This document shows positions 1-6,702 of a stretch of 9,817 nt of DNA, piece after piece; the stretch's first letter is position 1, and each line of letters starts with the position of its first letter. The notes below the pieces were generated by a model, which saw only the letters and a list, made by a program, of their open reading frames with translations, ran no database searches and was not told the origin of the DNA. The position numbers were made by a program, and so were the translations under genes. Location of the stretch: assembly GCA_000433335.1 (NCBI GenBank), contig HF996729.1:1-9817 (forward strand). The letters run 5' to 3'. Origin of the DNA: Clostridium sp. CAG:1219 (GTDB lineage Bacteria; Bacillota; Clostridia; TANB77; CAG-465).

Positions 1-11
1 GATATTAAAAT

Positions 12-49
12 AAGGTATATAATTATACTAAAATATAGTTATATACCTT
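12..49. repeat. 11-bp inverted repeat upstream of the pilin-like operon
   Basis: AAGGTATATAA at 12-22 is the exact reverse complement of TTATATACCTT at 39-49, with a 16-base AT-rich spacer. In RNA it would form an 11-bp hairpin. It shares bases 47-49 with the next inverted repeat, so the two hairpins cannot both form fully. Whether it belongs to the 3' end of an upstream gene or to the leader of the gene at 147 cannot be told because the window starts here. Confidence 0.6.
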
Positions 50-67
50 TTGCACTAAGTGCAAAAG
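47..67. repeat. Perfect 9-bp hairpin with 3-base loop
   Basis: CTTTTGCAC (47-55) and GTGCAAAAG (59-67) are exact reverse complements around the loop TAA. This is the most stable-looking hairpin in the intergenic stretch. It has no following T-run on either strand, so it is not a standard intrinsic terminator. It overlaps the hairpins on both sides, which would make it mutually exclusive with them. Confidence 0.7.
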
Positions 68-117
68 AAGTATATATTTAAAATAGAGTATTTAAAATAT
101 TTTAAATGCTTCTTTTT
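63..117 (+). terminator. Possible weak terminator-like stem ending in a T-run
   Basis: AAAAGAAG (63-70) pairs with CTTCTTTT (109-116). Inside it ATTTAAAAT (76-84) pairs with ATTTTAAAT (99-107), and the 3' arm runs into TTTTT (113-117). The stem is AT-rich and interrupted by a bulge at 71-75, so as a terminator it is weak. It could end transcription from an upstream gene or act as the terminator half of a leader switch before the gene at 147. This is inference from pairing only. Confidence 0.35.
90..107. repeat. 18-bp perfect palindrome
   Basis: ATTTAAAATATTTTAAAT reads the same on both strands. It lies 39 bases upstream of the first gene of the operon. The 15 bases at 89-103 recur exactly at 1611-1625, just upstream of another class A pilin-like gene. 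It could be a regulator site, or the shared piece may be a relic of gene duplication. In so AT-rich a genome chance is a real alternative. Confidence 0.45.
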
Positions 118-130
118 AAGTATATAAAAG

Positions 131-137
131 AAAGGTG
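131..137 (+). promoter_or_regulatory. Ribosome binding site that selects the TTG start at 147
   Basis: AAAGGTG sits 9 bases before TTG at 147. Upstream in-frame extension meets a TGA at 138-140, and the ATG at 151 is out of frame and reaches a stop within six codons. TTG is therefore the only start that fits. Confidence 0.7.
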
Positions 138-146
138 TGAGTACTT

Positions 147-542
147 TTGGATGATTCTAACGCTATAAGAGCAATAACAATTGGTGCAGGACTTCTTATA
201 TCTATTACAACAATATCGCTTATACTTACATATTATAACGTTGCAAAAAATACTGCCCAAAGTATAGGAACAGGTACTAATATATCTCAAAACTATGATA
301 GACATATAAGGGATATTTTGACAAAAAAAAATATTAAAGGTTCAGATGTTATAAATATATGTAATTATTTTGAAGAGGAAATTACTACCAAGAAAATTTA
401 TTTTGGGTATGGTAATAGTAGTCCAAAAACATCAGATATAATAAATAATGTGCTTCCAAACCAAGATTTTACTCTTGAAGTAACTTATGATAGTGATGGA
501 AACATAACGAAAATGAGGGTTAGTAATAATAGTAATAAATAA
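147..542 (+). CDS. Small single-pass pilin-like exported protein, class A copy 1
   Basis: This 131-aa protein has no recognised name. A short polar N-terminus (MDDSNAIR) is followed by one hydrophobic helix at about residues 9-30, then a polar domain predicted to lie outside the membrane. It shares a layout and a motif with the products at 1232 and 1638: helix, about 35 residues, then G-[SL]-[DQ]-[VL]-x-x-x-I-x-x-[YF] (here KGSDVINICNYF around G65), then short beta-type segments ending in a T-x-x-x-D-x-x-G-N-I-T-like strand pair. That architecture is typical of pilin or pseudopilin-like subunits, but there is no G|xxxxE prepilin peptidase site, so processing is doubtful. The start is TTG with AAAGGTG 9 bases before it. 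It is the first gene of the operon, 17 bases from the next. The pilin-like role is inferred from size, topology and neighbours. Confidence 0.75.
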   Translation: MDDSNAIRAITIGAGLLISITTISLILTYYNVAKNTAQSIGTGTNISQNYDRHIRDILTKKNIKGSDVINICNYFEEEITTKKIYFGYGNSSPKTSDIINNVLPNQDFTLEVTYDSDGNITKMRVSNNSNK

Positions 543-559
543 AAAATAGGAGTGTTTAA

Positions 560-1198
560 ATGGAAGATATAATTCAAAGAGTGTTTGCTGTTATATTTGT
601 TGTACTCGTATTTTTTGCAATGCCACTTTATATGACATTTGAAAAAAAAGATGATATATCTTATGCGCTTGCAACAAAGATAACTTCAAATTTTGTTGAT
701 GAAGTTACGGCAAAGGGCTATTTGTCTGAAAGTATGTATAATGATTTTATATCTAAACTAGCTGTTACAGGGAACACATATGATATAAAACTTGAACATA
801 TAGCAAGAAAATATTCGCCGGTTATTAATCAATATGACAATGATGGAAATTTAACTGCTACTTTAGAGTATAAAGGAAATGAAAAGTTGGCATCAGAGGG
901 TGAAGTAACTTACAGTATGTATGAAGAATTTTACACTGAAAAGCAGATATTAAGATATTTTAGTAACAATAGCGAAACCACGAAGATGAAATATAAAGAT
1001 TCTGATAATAAAATAGTATATACAATGTCAGTTGGAGATGAGTTTGGAGTAATTGTAAAAAATACTAATACAACAATTGCTACTATGTTCTTTAATACTT
1101 TTACTTTTGGCGCAATGTCAGAAGAAAATCCACGTGTATACATAAATTATGGTGGTACAATTAAAAATGAAGAATATAGAGAATTTAATATAGTATAA
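560..1198 (+). CDS. Exported pseudopilin-like protein, class B copy 1 (short form)
   Basis: This 212-aa protein has one N-terminal transmembrane helix (about residues 8-26) and the rest predicted outside. It is clearly a paralog of the first 180 residues of the product at 2082. Both have P22-L23-Y24, F27-E28, D31-D32 and S34-Y35 at identical residue numbers. Both then have F-V-D-[EK]-V-x-x-x-G-Y-[IL]-S, a T-G-N-x-Y-D-[IV] segment, a [ED]-[FQ]-rich strand leading to V-K-N-x-x-T-T, and a closing NYGG (196-199 here). This copy stops just after NYGG, whereas the other continues into adhesin-like domains. The start ATG has AGGAG 7 bases upstream. It follows a class A gene and precedes another, so A and B genes alternate. 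A minor-subunit or pseudopilin role is inference; no named family was recognised. Confidence 0.75.
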   Translation: MEDIIQRVFAVIFVVLVFFAMPLYMTFEKKDDISYALATKITSNFVDEVTAKGYLSESMYNDFISKLAVTGNTYDIKLEHIARKYSPVINQYDNDGNLTATLEYKGNEKLASEGEVTYSMYEEFYTEKQILRYFSNNSETTKMKYKDSDNKIVYTMSVGDEFGVIVKNTNTTIATMFFNTFTFGAMSEENPRVYINYGGTIKNEEYREFNIV

Positions 1199-1231
1199 TA
1201 AAATTCAATTTAGAAGGAGGAAGTAAAAGGT

Positions 1232-1594
1232 ATGTCCGAAATGTCTAATAAAGCATTAATTATAGCAGTTTCATTATTTATAACTATTTCAATTACTTCC
1301 TCTATTCTCCTTATAATGTCACATTTTAAGGATATATATGCAGAGGTTGAAAAGACAGATATAAATATTGGCAACAGATTTACTGAATTTGATAAGTATG
1401 ACAATACTACGCTTACGGGACTTGATGTAAAAAATACAATAAAAAAATATCAAAATAACTCACTTGTAACTATTGATGGGGCTGTGAATAAGAAATCTAC
1501 TATAAGTGAAAACTCTTATTCTTCTTTATACACATCAACTGTTACAATAAATGATAATACGGGAGAAGTAAAGATTACTATTAATAAAAAGTAA
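1232..1594 (+). CDS. Small single-pass pilin-like exported protein, class A copy 2
   Basis: This 120-aa protein has a transmembrane helix at about residues 8-29 and a polar C-terminal domain. The class A motif appears as LTGLDVKNTIKKY around G63, followed by strands ending in a D-N-T-G-E-V-K-I-T hairpin. AAGGAGG at 1214-1220 lies 11 bases before ATG 1232, and a second purine run AAAAGG lies at 1225-1230. ATG 1241 (residue 4) is a possible alternative start and gives an N-terminus nearer in length to its paralogs. It sits between the short class B gene and a further class A gene in the same operon. The domain after the helix is small and probably a single beta-rich fold. Function is inferred only from paralogy and context. 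Confidence 0.72.
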   Translation: MSEMSNKALIIAVSLFITISITSSILLIMSHFKDIYAEVEKTDINIGNRFTEFDKYDNTTLTGLDVKNTIKKYQNNSLVTIDGAVNKKSTISENSYSSLYTSTVTINDNTGEVKITINKK

Positions 1595-1637
1595 GATAAA
1601 AATTGCTAAATATTTAAAATATTTTTAGGAGGAAAGT

Positions 1638-2051
1638 ATGGGAGATAATGCAGCTGAAGGCATTTTCATAGGTGTATATATTTTTATATTTGTTGTTGCT
1701 CTTAGTGCTACAATAACTTTGTTTACTATGATAAATAATTATGCAGAGCTCTCTTATGAGTACGGTAAACAAGTAGCAGACGATGCTTCACTAATTGAAA
1801 ATGTACCAACAGAAACACATAGGGTTATAACAGGAAGTCAGCTTATATCATATATATGCAATTATACTTTAGAAGATGAGTATGCAACTAAAGGAAACAG
1901 TGGGTTAACAATTACATATAAAAATTCTAAAGGTGAAAAGATTACTTTTAATGGTGATAGTTATAAAACAATAATATCAAAAATTAATATTAATGGAAAA
2001 TATACACTAAAATATATATCTAATAAAGAATTTGAAATACAAGAAATATAA
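1638..2051 (+). CDS. Small single-pass pilin-like exported protein, class A copy 3
   Basis: This 137-aa protein starts at ATG with AGGAGG 5 bases upstream. Residues about 8-32 form the only hydrophobic helix. The class A motif is ITGSQLISYICNY around G66, followed by a beta-rich tail. The N-terminus (MGDNAAEG then IFIGV) superficially recalls a prepilin leader with G8, but the residue at +5 is Val rather than Glu, so cleavage by a type IV prepilin peptidase is not supported. It is adjacent to copy 2, giving the order A-B-A-A-B for the operon's first five genes. That order suggests duplication of an A-B unit plus one extra A. It is likely a minor or major subunit of a surface assembly, by inference. 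Confidence 0.73.
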   Translation: MGDNAAEGIFIGVYIFIFVVALSATITLFTMINNYAELSYEYGKQVADDASLIENVPTETHRVITGSQLISYICNYTLEDEYATKGNSGLTITYKNSKGEKITFNGDSYKTIISKININGKYTLKYISNKEFEIQEI

Positions 2052-2081
2052 GAAATTTAATAAGAAAGGGGAAAAAACTAG

Positions 2082-3725
2082 ATGAAAGATAATTTAAGTA
2101 TAGTAATTCTAATGATTATTTTTGTTATGTTGATAGTTTTCTTCCCTTTATACAACTATTTTGAAAGGCAAGATGATATGTCATATAATCTTGTTTTAAG
2201 AGAAACTACAACATTTGTTGATAAAGTTTTAAGTAATGGTTACATCAGTAATGATACATATCAAGAATTTTTAGACTCGTTAGCTAATACAGGAAATCTT
2301 TATGACGTTCAGCTAGAAGCACACAAAAGAATAATTACAAGTGATACTCAAAACAATGCTAAAGGATATAAAGACTATATCGAGCAATATGAGATTGATT
2401 ATAATGACGATATATTGTCAATTTACCCAACAAAAAACAATGCAAATTTGACTAATAAACAAATAAAAGGTGGAATTTATACTTTAGAAATAGGAGATCA
2501 ATTTTACGTTAAACTTAAAAACTCATCTACCACTATGGCAGGGGCAATATTTAATGCTATAATTAGTACATCAAGTACAGAAAGAATAGTTGTAAATTAT
2601 GGTGGAATTGTAAAAAACAATTCTTGGAAAAAAGTAGATGCAAATTATTTTACAGATATATCAAAAATTAATACATATAAAATAACCTATCATGCAAATA
2701 GTCAAGGTGAATCTGGTGCGTACTATAATATTGGTGGAGAACGAAAGGATACCTTTGAATCAAGTGACTTTTTAGAAGGAACTAGCCAAAGAATAACACC
2801 CCCTCCAGCTACAAGAGTTGGTTACACTTTTATAGGGTATTCAGATAATGCAAACCATACATATTATTATGGAAATGAATATACTTTTAATTCTAATATT
2901 GACCTTTATGCTATGTGGAAAGAGAATAAGACAGATGGAAATTATGTAATGAATGGTAAATACTATGATACGTTAAGAGATGCATTTAGTAACGTGTCAC
3001 AAAATGGAACGACTATTACGGTTAAGAAAAATGTTACGGGAGAAGCGAGTGCAACATTAAGTAACTACTACGTTACTCTTATTTTGAATAATAAGACAAT
3101 CACTATGAAAGAAAGAAGTACAATAACTATTTCAAGTGGTACTTTGAATTTAGTTGGAAGTAAAGGCAAAATTACATCAAGCGGCAATACAATAAATCTA
3201 ATAAATACAGGAAATCTAATTGTTGGTGGTAGCAAAATGGAGGTAGTATCTACTGGAGGTATTGCTATAAAAAATGGAGGAACTGGCACAGTTACTATTA
3301 CTAATGCTACTGTTTCAGGTTATAATATAGGAATACAGAATAATAATAAAAAAGGAACAATTAAAATTACAGGGGCAAGTAAGGTTAGTTCAAACAATGC
3401 CTATAAGCAAACAATACAAGGAATTTTAGAATCTACCGCTGAAGCAATACAAATGACAAATGGAAAGTTGATATTAGGTGATAGTAAAATTCGTGGAAAT
3501 CCAGAAATTGTCGGAAGTAAATTTGGTGTTTCTTTATGGAAAGGTACAAGTATGGAGTATATTTGCGGTATCGTAAAAAGTAATAATAATAATTATTCTA
3601 CACCGATAACCCCTGAAAAAGGATATGAAGCAAGGAATCAAGTAACAATAAAATATTTACCTGGGAAAACTAGACCAAAGGTATCAAAAAATAATACATA
3701 TAAATACATAAGTATAACTAAATAA
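2082..3725 (+). CDS. Class B pseudopilin-like protein fused to InlB-type B repeat and beta-helix-like region (candidate adhesin)
   Basis: This 547-aa protein has three visible parts. Residues 1-180 are the class B module: helix at about 5-24, the PLY/FE/DD/SY signature at the same residue numbers as the 212-aa paralog, and NYGG at 172-175. Residues about 199-281 match the InlB B-repeat (Listeria-Bacteroides repeat) pattern: Y-K-I-T-Y-H-A-N start, proline-rich P-P-P-A-T-R-V-G-Y-T-F-I-G-Y, and the closing D-L-Y-A-M-W. From about 285 there are many short strands rich in T-I-T, S-G-T-L, N-G-G and T-G-N turns, typical of a right-handed beta-helix. The C-terminus has two Cys positions well apart or none paired obviously, and there is no LPXTG. 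InlB repeats are common in Gram-positive surface proteins. I infer a tip or minor subunit with binding function. The start ATG follows AGAAAGGGGA. Confidence 0.78.
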   Translation: MKDNLSIVILMIIFVMLIVFFPLYNYFERQDDMSYNLVLRETTTFVDKVLSNGYISNDTYQEFLDSLANTGNLYDVQLEAHKRIITSDTQNNAKGYKDYIEQYEIDYNDDILSIYPTKNNANLTNKQIKGGIYTLEIGDQFYVKLKNSSTTMAGAIFNAIISTSSTERIVVNYGGIVKNNSWKKVDANYFTDISKINTYKITYHANSQGESGAYYNIGGERKDTFESSDFLEGTSQRITPPPATRVGYTFIGYSDNANHTYYYGNEYTFNSNIDLYAMWKENKTDGNYVMNGKYYDTLRDAFSNVSQNGTTITVKKNVTGEASATLSNYYVTLILNNKTITMKERSTITISSGTLNLVGSKGKITSSGNTINLINTGNLIVGGSKMEVVSTGGIAIKNGGTGTVTITNATVSGYNIGIQNNNKKGTIKITGASKVSSNNAYKQTIQGILESTAEAIQMTNGKLILGDSKIRGNPEIVGSKFGVSLWKGTSMEYICGIVKSNNNNYSTPITPEKGYEARNQVTIKYLPGKTRPKVSKNNTYKYISITK

Positions 3726-3733
3726 AGGAGGTG
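3724..3733 (+). promoter_or_regulatory. Strong ribosome binding site selecting the TTG start at 3740
   Basis: AAAGGAGGTG begins within the stop codon of the previous gene and places AGGAGG 8 bases before TTG 3740. The GTG inside it (3731) is followed at once by TAA and cannot start the gene. Confidence 0.75.
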
Positions 3734-3739
3734 TAAAAG

Positions 3740-4990
3740 TTGAAGATAACAGATTTTGCTTTGATATTTATTGGGATAACTTTACCAATAATTATAGTAG
3801 TATATGTAAATGTGTCATTTACAATAAAAGCAGAAGAACAAGAAATGTATTATAATAAACTTATAACTAGCGCTATTGAAGATGCAACAGCAGCTATGAA
3901 AGAAGTTGAAAATACAGATAAAACAATAGACTATGGTTATTCTGGAGAACAAGATAAAAAAGTTAGTATAAATCCTGAAATAGCAAAAAATACATTTTTT
4001 AATTCTCTATATAATAATTTTGGAATAAAAGGCAATGATGCAGCCGAAAAGTATCTTCAACTTTTCGTGCCTGCAATGGCCATTATAGACTATAATGGAG
4101 TTTATATATCTTCAATAGAAGAATATAACAAAGATGGTTCGACTGTAATAGAACATACGGTAAAACCAAAAAAGTATTATACGTATTCTTATTACATAGT
4201 AAAACAAAAAAATGATTATAGTATTGTAAGTGTTGATGACTATAAGAGTGGTACAAAACATTCATTACATACAATAGAATTTACAATGGATGACTATGTA
4301 ACACATAGGGGAGGCTTATATGATGCATCTGGAGAAAATATTACTGAAGAACTACCAGTAAAATCTTTTTATTTAGCAGATACAAGTTCTGGTACATATG
4401 TTGATAAAAATGGTAATATGAATGATAGTACAAGTGATAAAAATAACGTGGACTTATTTGATGGAAAATCAACAACATCAAAAATAGATATAGATAATGT
4501 TGTAGATCACTTAAAGAAAGTAAAAGATGAAGTTATAATAAAAACTATAACAGATGAAGTTGCGTATGCTGTAAACCAAAATAATTTTTATGCATCACAA
4601 GCGGGCATAACATATGACTTTGTTTTTCCAACAATTGAACAAGAAGAGATGAAGTCTTATATTAATGATGTTGGTATATTCGCATTTATGCAAGGACTTT
4701 CAATTGGAAATAAATACTTAAACTCTAAAGCATACAGTGTATCAAGACTAGAACTTACTACAAAATATTATTTAACATTAGCAAAAGATCCTAAGTCAGA
4801 AAGAAATCTATATCATGCGACAACAAATTGTCAAAAATATACTGATCAAATACATACTAATATAATTCCAGAATATTTAACGACGAAGCAACAAGCAGCT
4901 TCTGTTATTGGAATACATAAAAAGAATAGCTCTAATAGTGATACTGAAGAAGTAAAGGGATTTTATCCATGTCCTGTATGTAATCCATAG
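3740..4990 (+). CDS. Exported single-pass protein with C-terminal Cys/His metal-site motif
   Basis: This 416-aa protein has no recognised overall family. Residues about 6-28 form one membrane helix. Just after it, F-T-I-K-A-E-E-x-x-M-Y-Y recalls the F-E-K-K-D-D-x-S-Y segment of the class B proteins, so it may be a distant relative. The middle (about 60-340) is mixed and mostly exposed, with a hydrophobic P-A-M-A-I-I-D-Y-N-G-V-Y core segment and tyrosine-rich strands. The last 60 residues contain L-Y-H359-x4-C364 and end F-Y-P-C411-P-V-C414-N-P. This fits the YHxxxC...GYxPCxxCxP pattern found at the C-terminus of various secreted clostridial proteins and resembling the Ada-type zinc site. A bound Zn is therefore likely, though the spacing between halves (46 residues) is long. 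It starts at TTG. It is the sixth gene of the operon, 14 bases after its neighbour. Confidence 0.7.
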   Translation: MKITDFALIFIGITLPIIIVVYVNVSFTIKAEEQEMYYNKLITSAIEDATAAMKEVENTDKTIDYGYSGEQDKKVSINPEIAKNTFFNSLYNNFGIKGNDAAEKYLQLFVPAMAIIDYNGVYISSIEEYNKDGSTVIEHTVKPKKYYTYSYYIVKQKNDYSIVSVDDYKSGTKHSLHTIEFTMDDYVTHRGGLYDASGENITEELPVKSFYLADTSSGTYVDKNGNMNDSTSDKNNVDLFDGKSTTSKIDIDNVVDHLKKVKDEVIIKTITDEVAYAVNQNNFYASQAGITYDFVFPTIEQEEMKSYINDVGIFAFMQGLSIGNKYLNSKAYSVSRLELTTKYYLTLAKDPKSERNLYHATTNCQKYTDQIHTNIIPEYLTTKQQAASVIGIHKKNSSNSDTEEVKGFYPCPVCNP

Positions 4991-5006
4991 TTTCTAGGAG
5001 GTAGTG

Positions 5007-6533
5007 ATGGAAAATAATAAAGAAGACTTAAACAACCAAAATAAAAAAAATGAATTACCAAAAGATACTATTATTCCAGCATATATGAAAAAAGATAAAG
5101 TGGAAAATGTGGAAAAAGATAATTCAAGCTTAAAGAAAAGTGCAAAAAAAGTTAAAAATAAAATAGACAAATCCAAAACAAAAAAAATAATAGTTCTTAT
5201 AGTATTAGCGGTGCTCGCTATTGCTATGGTATTTGGTATATTTTATGGAGGATATATTTTATTTAGAAAAATAAAATATTCTAAATATGATGAATATCAA
5301 AAACAGATGGAAATATATGCACTTTCTTCTATGTATAATAATGGAAAAGTTACAAGTTATGAAAGATGTACAAAATCTGAGGCAATTAAACTTATTATTT
5401 CTTCTATAACAAATGAAATAGAAATATATGATAGTGAATATAATGGAGAAGAAGATTACAAAGAAAAATACGAAAATAAAGGCTGGGTTGAGTATGCATA
5501 TGAAAATGAAATAATAACAGAAGATGATATAAATGAAAAAAATGCAAACTCAACAGTCACATTTATTGAATTTGCTAAGTATTATGCAAATGCTAGGGTA
5601 AAACTTTTAGGTGAAAGTCTAAAAACCGATGAAGAGTTAAAATTCAAGGACATAAAAGGACTTAAAGCAGAAGAGGTTTCAGTTTTATCTGACCTTGTAA
5701 GAAATGGTGTAATAGAAAATTCAAATAAAAAAATAAAACCTAATCGTAAACTTGCTAAAGGTGAAGTAAATATGTATATGACAAAAATAATAAAACAATA
5801 CAATTTATTAATACCAAATGGCAAAAAATTCAATATTAATAAAGAAAAAGAACCAAGTAATGCTAGTGAGTATCCATATATACTAACAGATGTTTCAAAA
5901 GATATATATGAAAAAAGTTTTATTGTAAAATCTGAAGAAACATTTGAAAATCCAGTTAAAGTATTTTCTTATCAAAGAGTATGTATGTCACAACTTATGG
6001 AATCTGTTAAAACATACTATGATTATATTTTAAATATAGATTATAATACTATAGATAAAGATAATATGATGGAAGTTTTAGGAGAAGAATCTTTATTTAA
6101 TATATCAGAAGCTCAAATAAATAGATATATAACTTATGTAAAAGCAAATAAAATAAATATAACAGGTAGTGCTACTCCACAAATGCCAATAGTTTACTAT
6201 GATGGAAGTATTTATAGAGTAAGAGTTAAAATAGACTTTAAAGTAGAATCTTCTGATACTAAAGATAATTTATTATTTATGGATCTTGAAGGAAAAGAAA
6301 ATGTAACTTATGATTCAAATGAGTATTCTTTTTACATAGATGCTAAAATAGACACTTTAGGTGATGTAAGTAGAATAATGTATGTTTATCAAGCTCCAAT
6401 AAATGAATATATAATAGATGAAAACAAAAACATAACATTAAATAAAAAAACAAGTTCAGGAAACGGTCAAGAAGCTCAGGGAAATGAAGACGATGAAGAT
6501 TACAATGTAGTAGACGGAGTGCTTTATATATAA
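5007..6533 (+). CDS. Type II membrane protein with degenerate SLH-like modules
   Basis: This 508-aa protein begins with a lysine-, asparagine- and glutamate-rich cytoplasmic region (1-58, very basic at 44-58), then a transmembrane helix at about 61-83, then a long external part. Residues about 115-135 look like the end of one SLH repeat (K-S-E-A-I-K-L-I). Residues 159-200 give a full-length match (W-V-E-Y-A-Y-E-N-E-I-I-T ... T-V-T-F-I-E-F-A). Residues 213-262 give another (F-K-D-I ... L-V-R-N-G-V-I ... I-K-P-N-R-x-L-A-K-G-E). The TRAE core is altered, so binding to cell-wall polymer is uncertain. The C-terminal half (about 285-508) is beta-rich and unrecognised and ends in an acidic tail. ATG 5007 is preferred because AGGAGG lies 5 bases upstream. 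It is last in the operon. It may link the surface assembly to the wall, by inference. Confidence 0.72.
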   Translation: MENNKEDLNNQNKKNELPKDTIIPAYMKKDKVENVEKDNSSLKKSAKKVKNKIDKSKTKKIIVLIVLAVLAIAMVFGIFYGGYILFRKIKYSKYDEYQKQMEIYALSSMYNNGKVTSYERCTKSEAIKLIISSITNEIEIYDSEYNGEEDYKEKYENKGWVEYAYENEIITEDDINEKNANSTVTFIEFAKYYANARVKLLGESLKTDEELKFKDIKGLKAEEVSVLSDLVRNGVIENSNKKIKPNRKLAKGEVNMYMTKIIKQYNLLIPNGKKFNINKEKEPSNASEYPYILTDVSKDIYEKSFIVKSEETFENPVKVFSYQRVCMSQLMESVKTYYDYILNIDYNTIDKDNMMEVLGEESLFNISEAQINRYITYVKANKINITGSATPQMPIVYYDGSIYRVRVKIDFKVESSDTKDNLLFMDLEGKENVTYDSNEYSFYIDAKIDTLGDVSRIMYVYQAPINEYIIDENKNITLNKKTSSGNGQEAQGNEDDEDYNVVDGVLYI

Positions 6534-6558
6534 TTTATTAAAACTTTAAATAAAATAT

Positions 6559-6639
6559 GTTTAAAATATGCCAATTTACATAAAATTTGACTTTATACAA
6601 GTTTTATGTTATAATAATAAGCGTAAGAATATTTTAAAC
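6559..6639. repeat. 11-bp inverted repeat flanking the lipoprotein promoter
   Basis: GTTTAAAATAT (6559-6569) and ATATTTTAAAC (6629-6639) are exact reverse complements placed on either side of the promoter at 6587-6615. They could be paired regulator half-sites or chance in AT-rich DNA. Confidence 0.4.
6587..6615 (+). promoter_or_regulatory. Near-consensus vegetative sigma-A promoter for the lipoprotein gene
   Basis: TTGACT at 6587-6592 and TATAAT at 6610-6615 are separated by exactly 17 bases, the optimal spacing. Five of six -35 bases and all -10 bases match consensus. Transcription would start near 6622, giving a leader of about 80 bases before ATG 6703. This separates the lipoprotein gene from the operon ending at 6533. 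Confidence 0.85.
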
Positions 6640-6643
6640 TTTT

Positions 6644-6679
6644 AAAAACTTTTGGAAGTAAAACCTCCAGAAGTTTTTT
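6644..6679 (+). terminator. Terminator-like hairpin in the 5' leader of the lipoprotein gene
   Basis: A 13-base arm at 6644-6656 (AAAAACTTTTGGA) pairs with 6666-6678 with one G-T wobble around a 9-base loop, and the 3' arm ends in TTTTTT (6674-6679). It lies after the promoter at 6587 and before the ribosome binding site at 6688. It would terminate read-through from the operon ending at 6533 and could also attenuate transcription from the local promoter. The CCTCC at 6664-6668 is complementary to the GGAGG of the downstream ribosome binding site. Confidence 0.65.
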
Positions 6680-6687
6680 GTGCTTTT

Positions 6688-6695
6688 AAAGGAGG
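6688..6695 (+). promoter_or_regulatory. Ribosome binding site fixing the lipoprotein start at 6703
   Basis: AAAGGAGG lies 7 bases before ATG 6703. The in-frame TTG at 6652 falls inside the leader hairpin, has no ribosome binding site, and would put 17 residues before the signal peptide, so it is rejected as start. Confidence 0.85.
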
Positions 6696-6702
6696 CATTT
6701 AT

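Noticed and set aside
151..168. ATG at 151 as start of the first gene
   Set aside because: It is out of frame with the long open frame and reaches TAA within six codons.
1638..1700. Type IV prepilin peptidase site at G8 of class A copy 3
   Set aside because: The required Glu at +5 is Val, and no comparable Gly site occurs at the same place in the paralogs.
3068..3289. 73-codon minus-strand frame rich in Pro, Ile, Val
   Set aside because: It is a shadow of the Gly/Asn/Thr-rich beta-helix region of the gene at 2082. The other minus-strand frames at 102, 931, 1210, 4083, 4994 and 5582 are likewise shadows.
5004..5009. GTG start at 5004 for the SLH-like protein
   Set aside because: It is only 2 bases after AGGAGG; ATG 5007 has better spacing.
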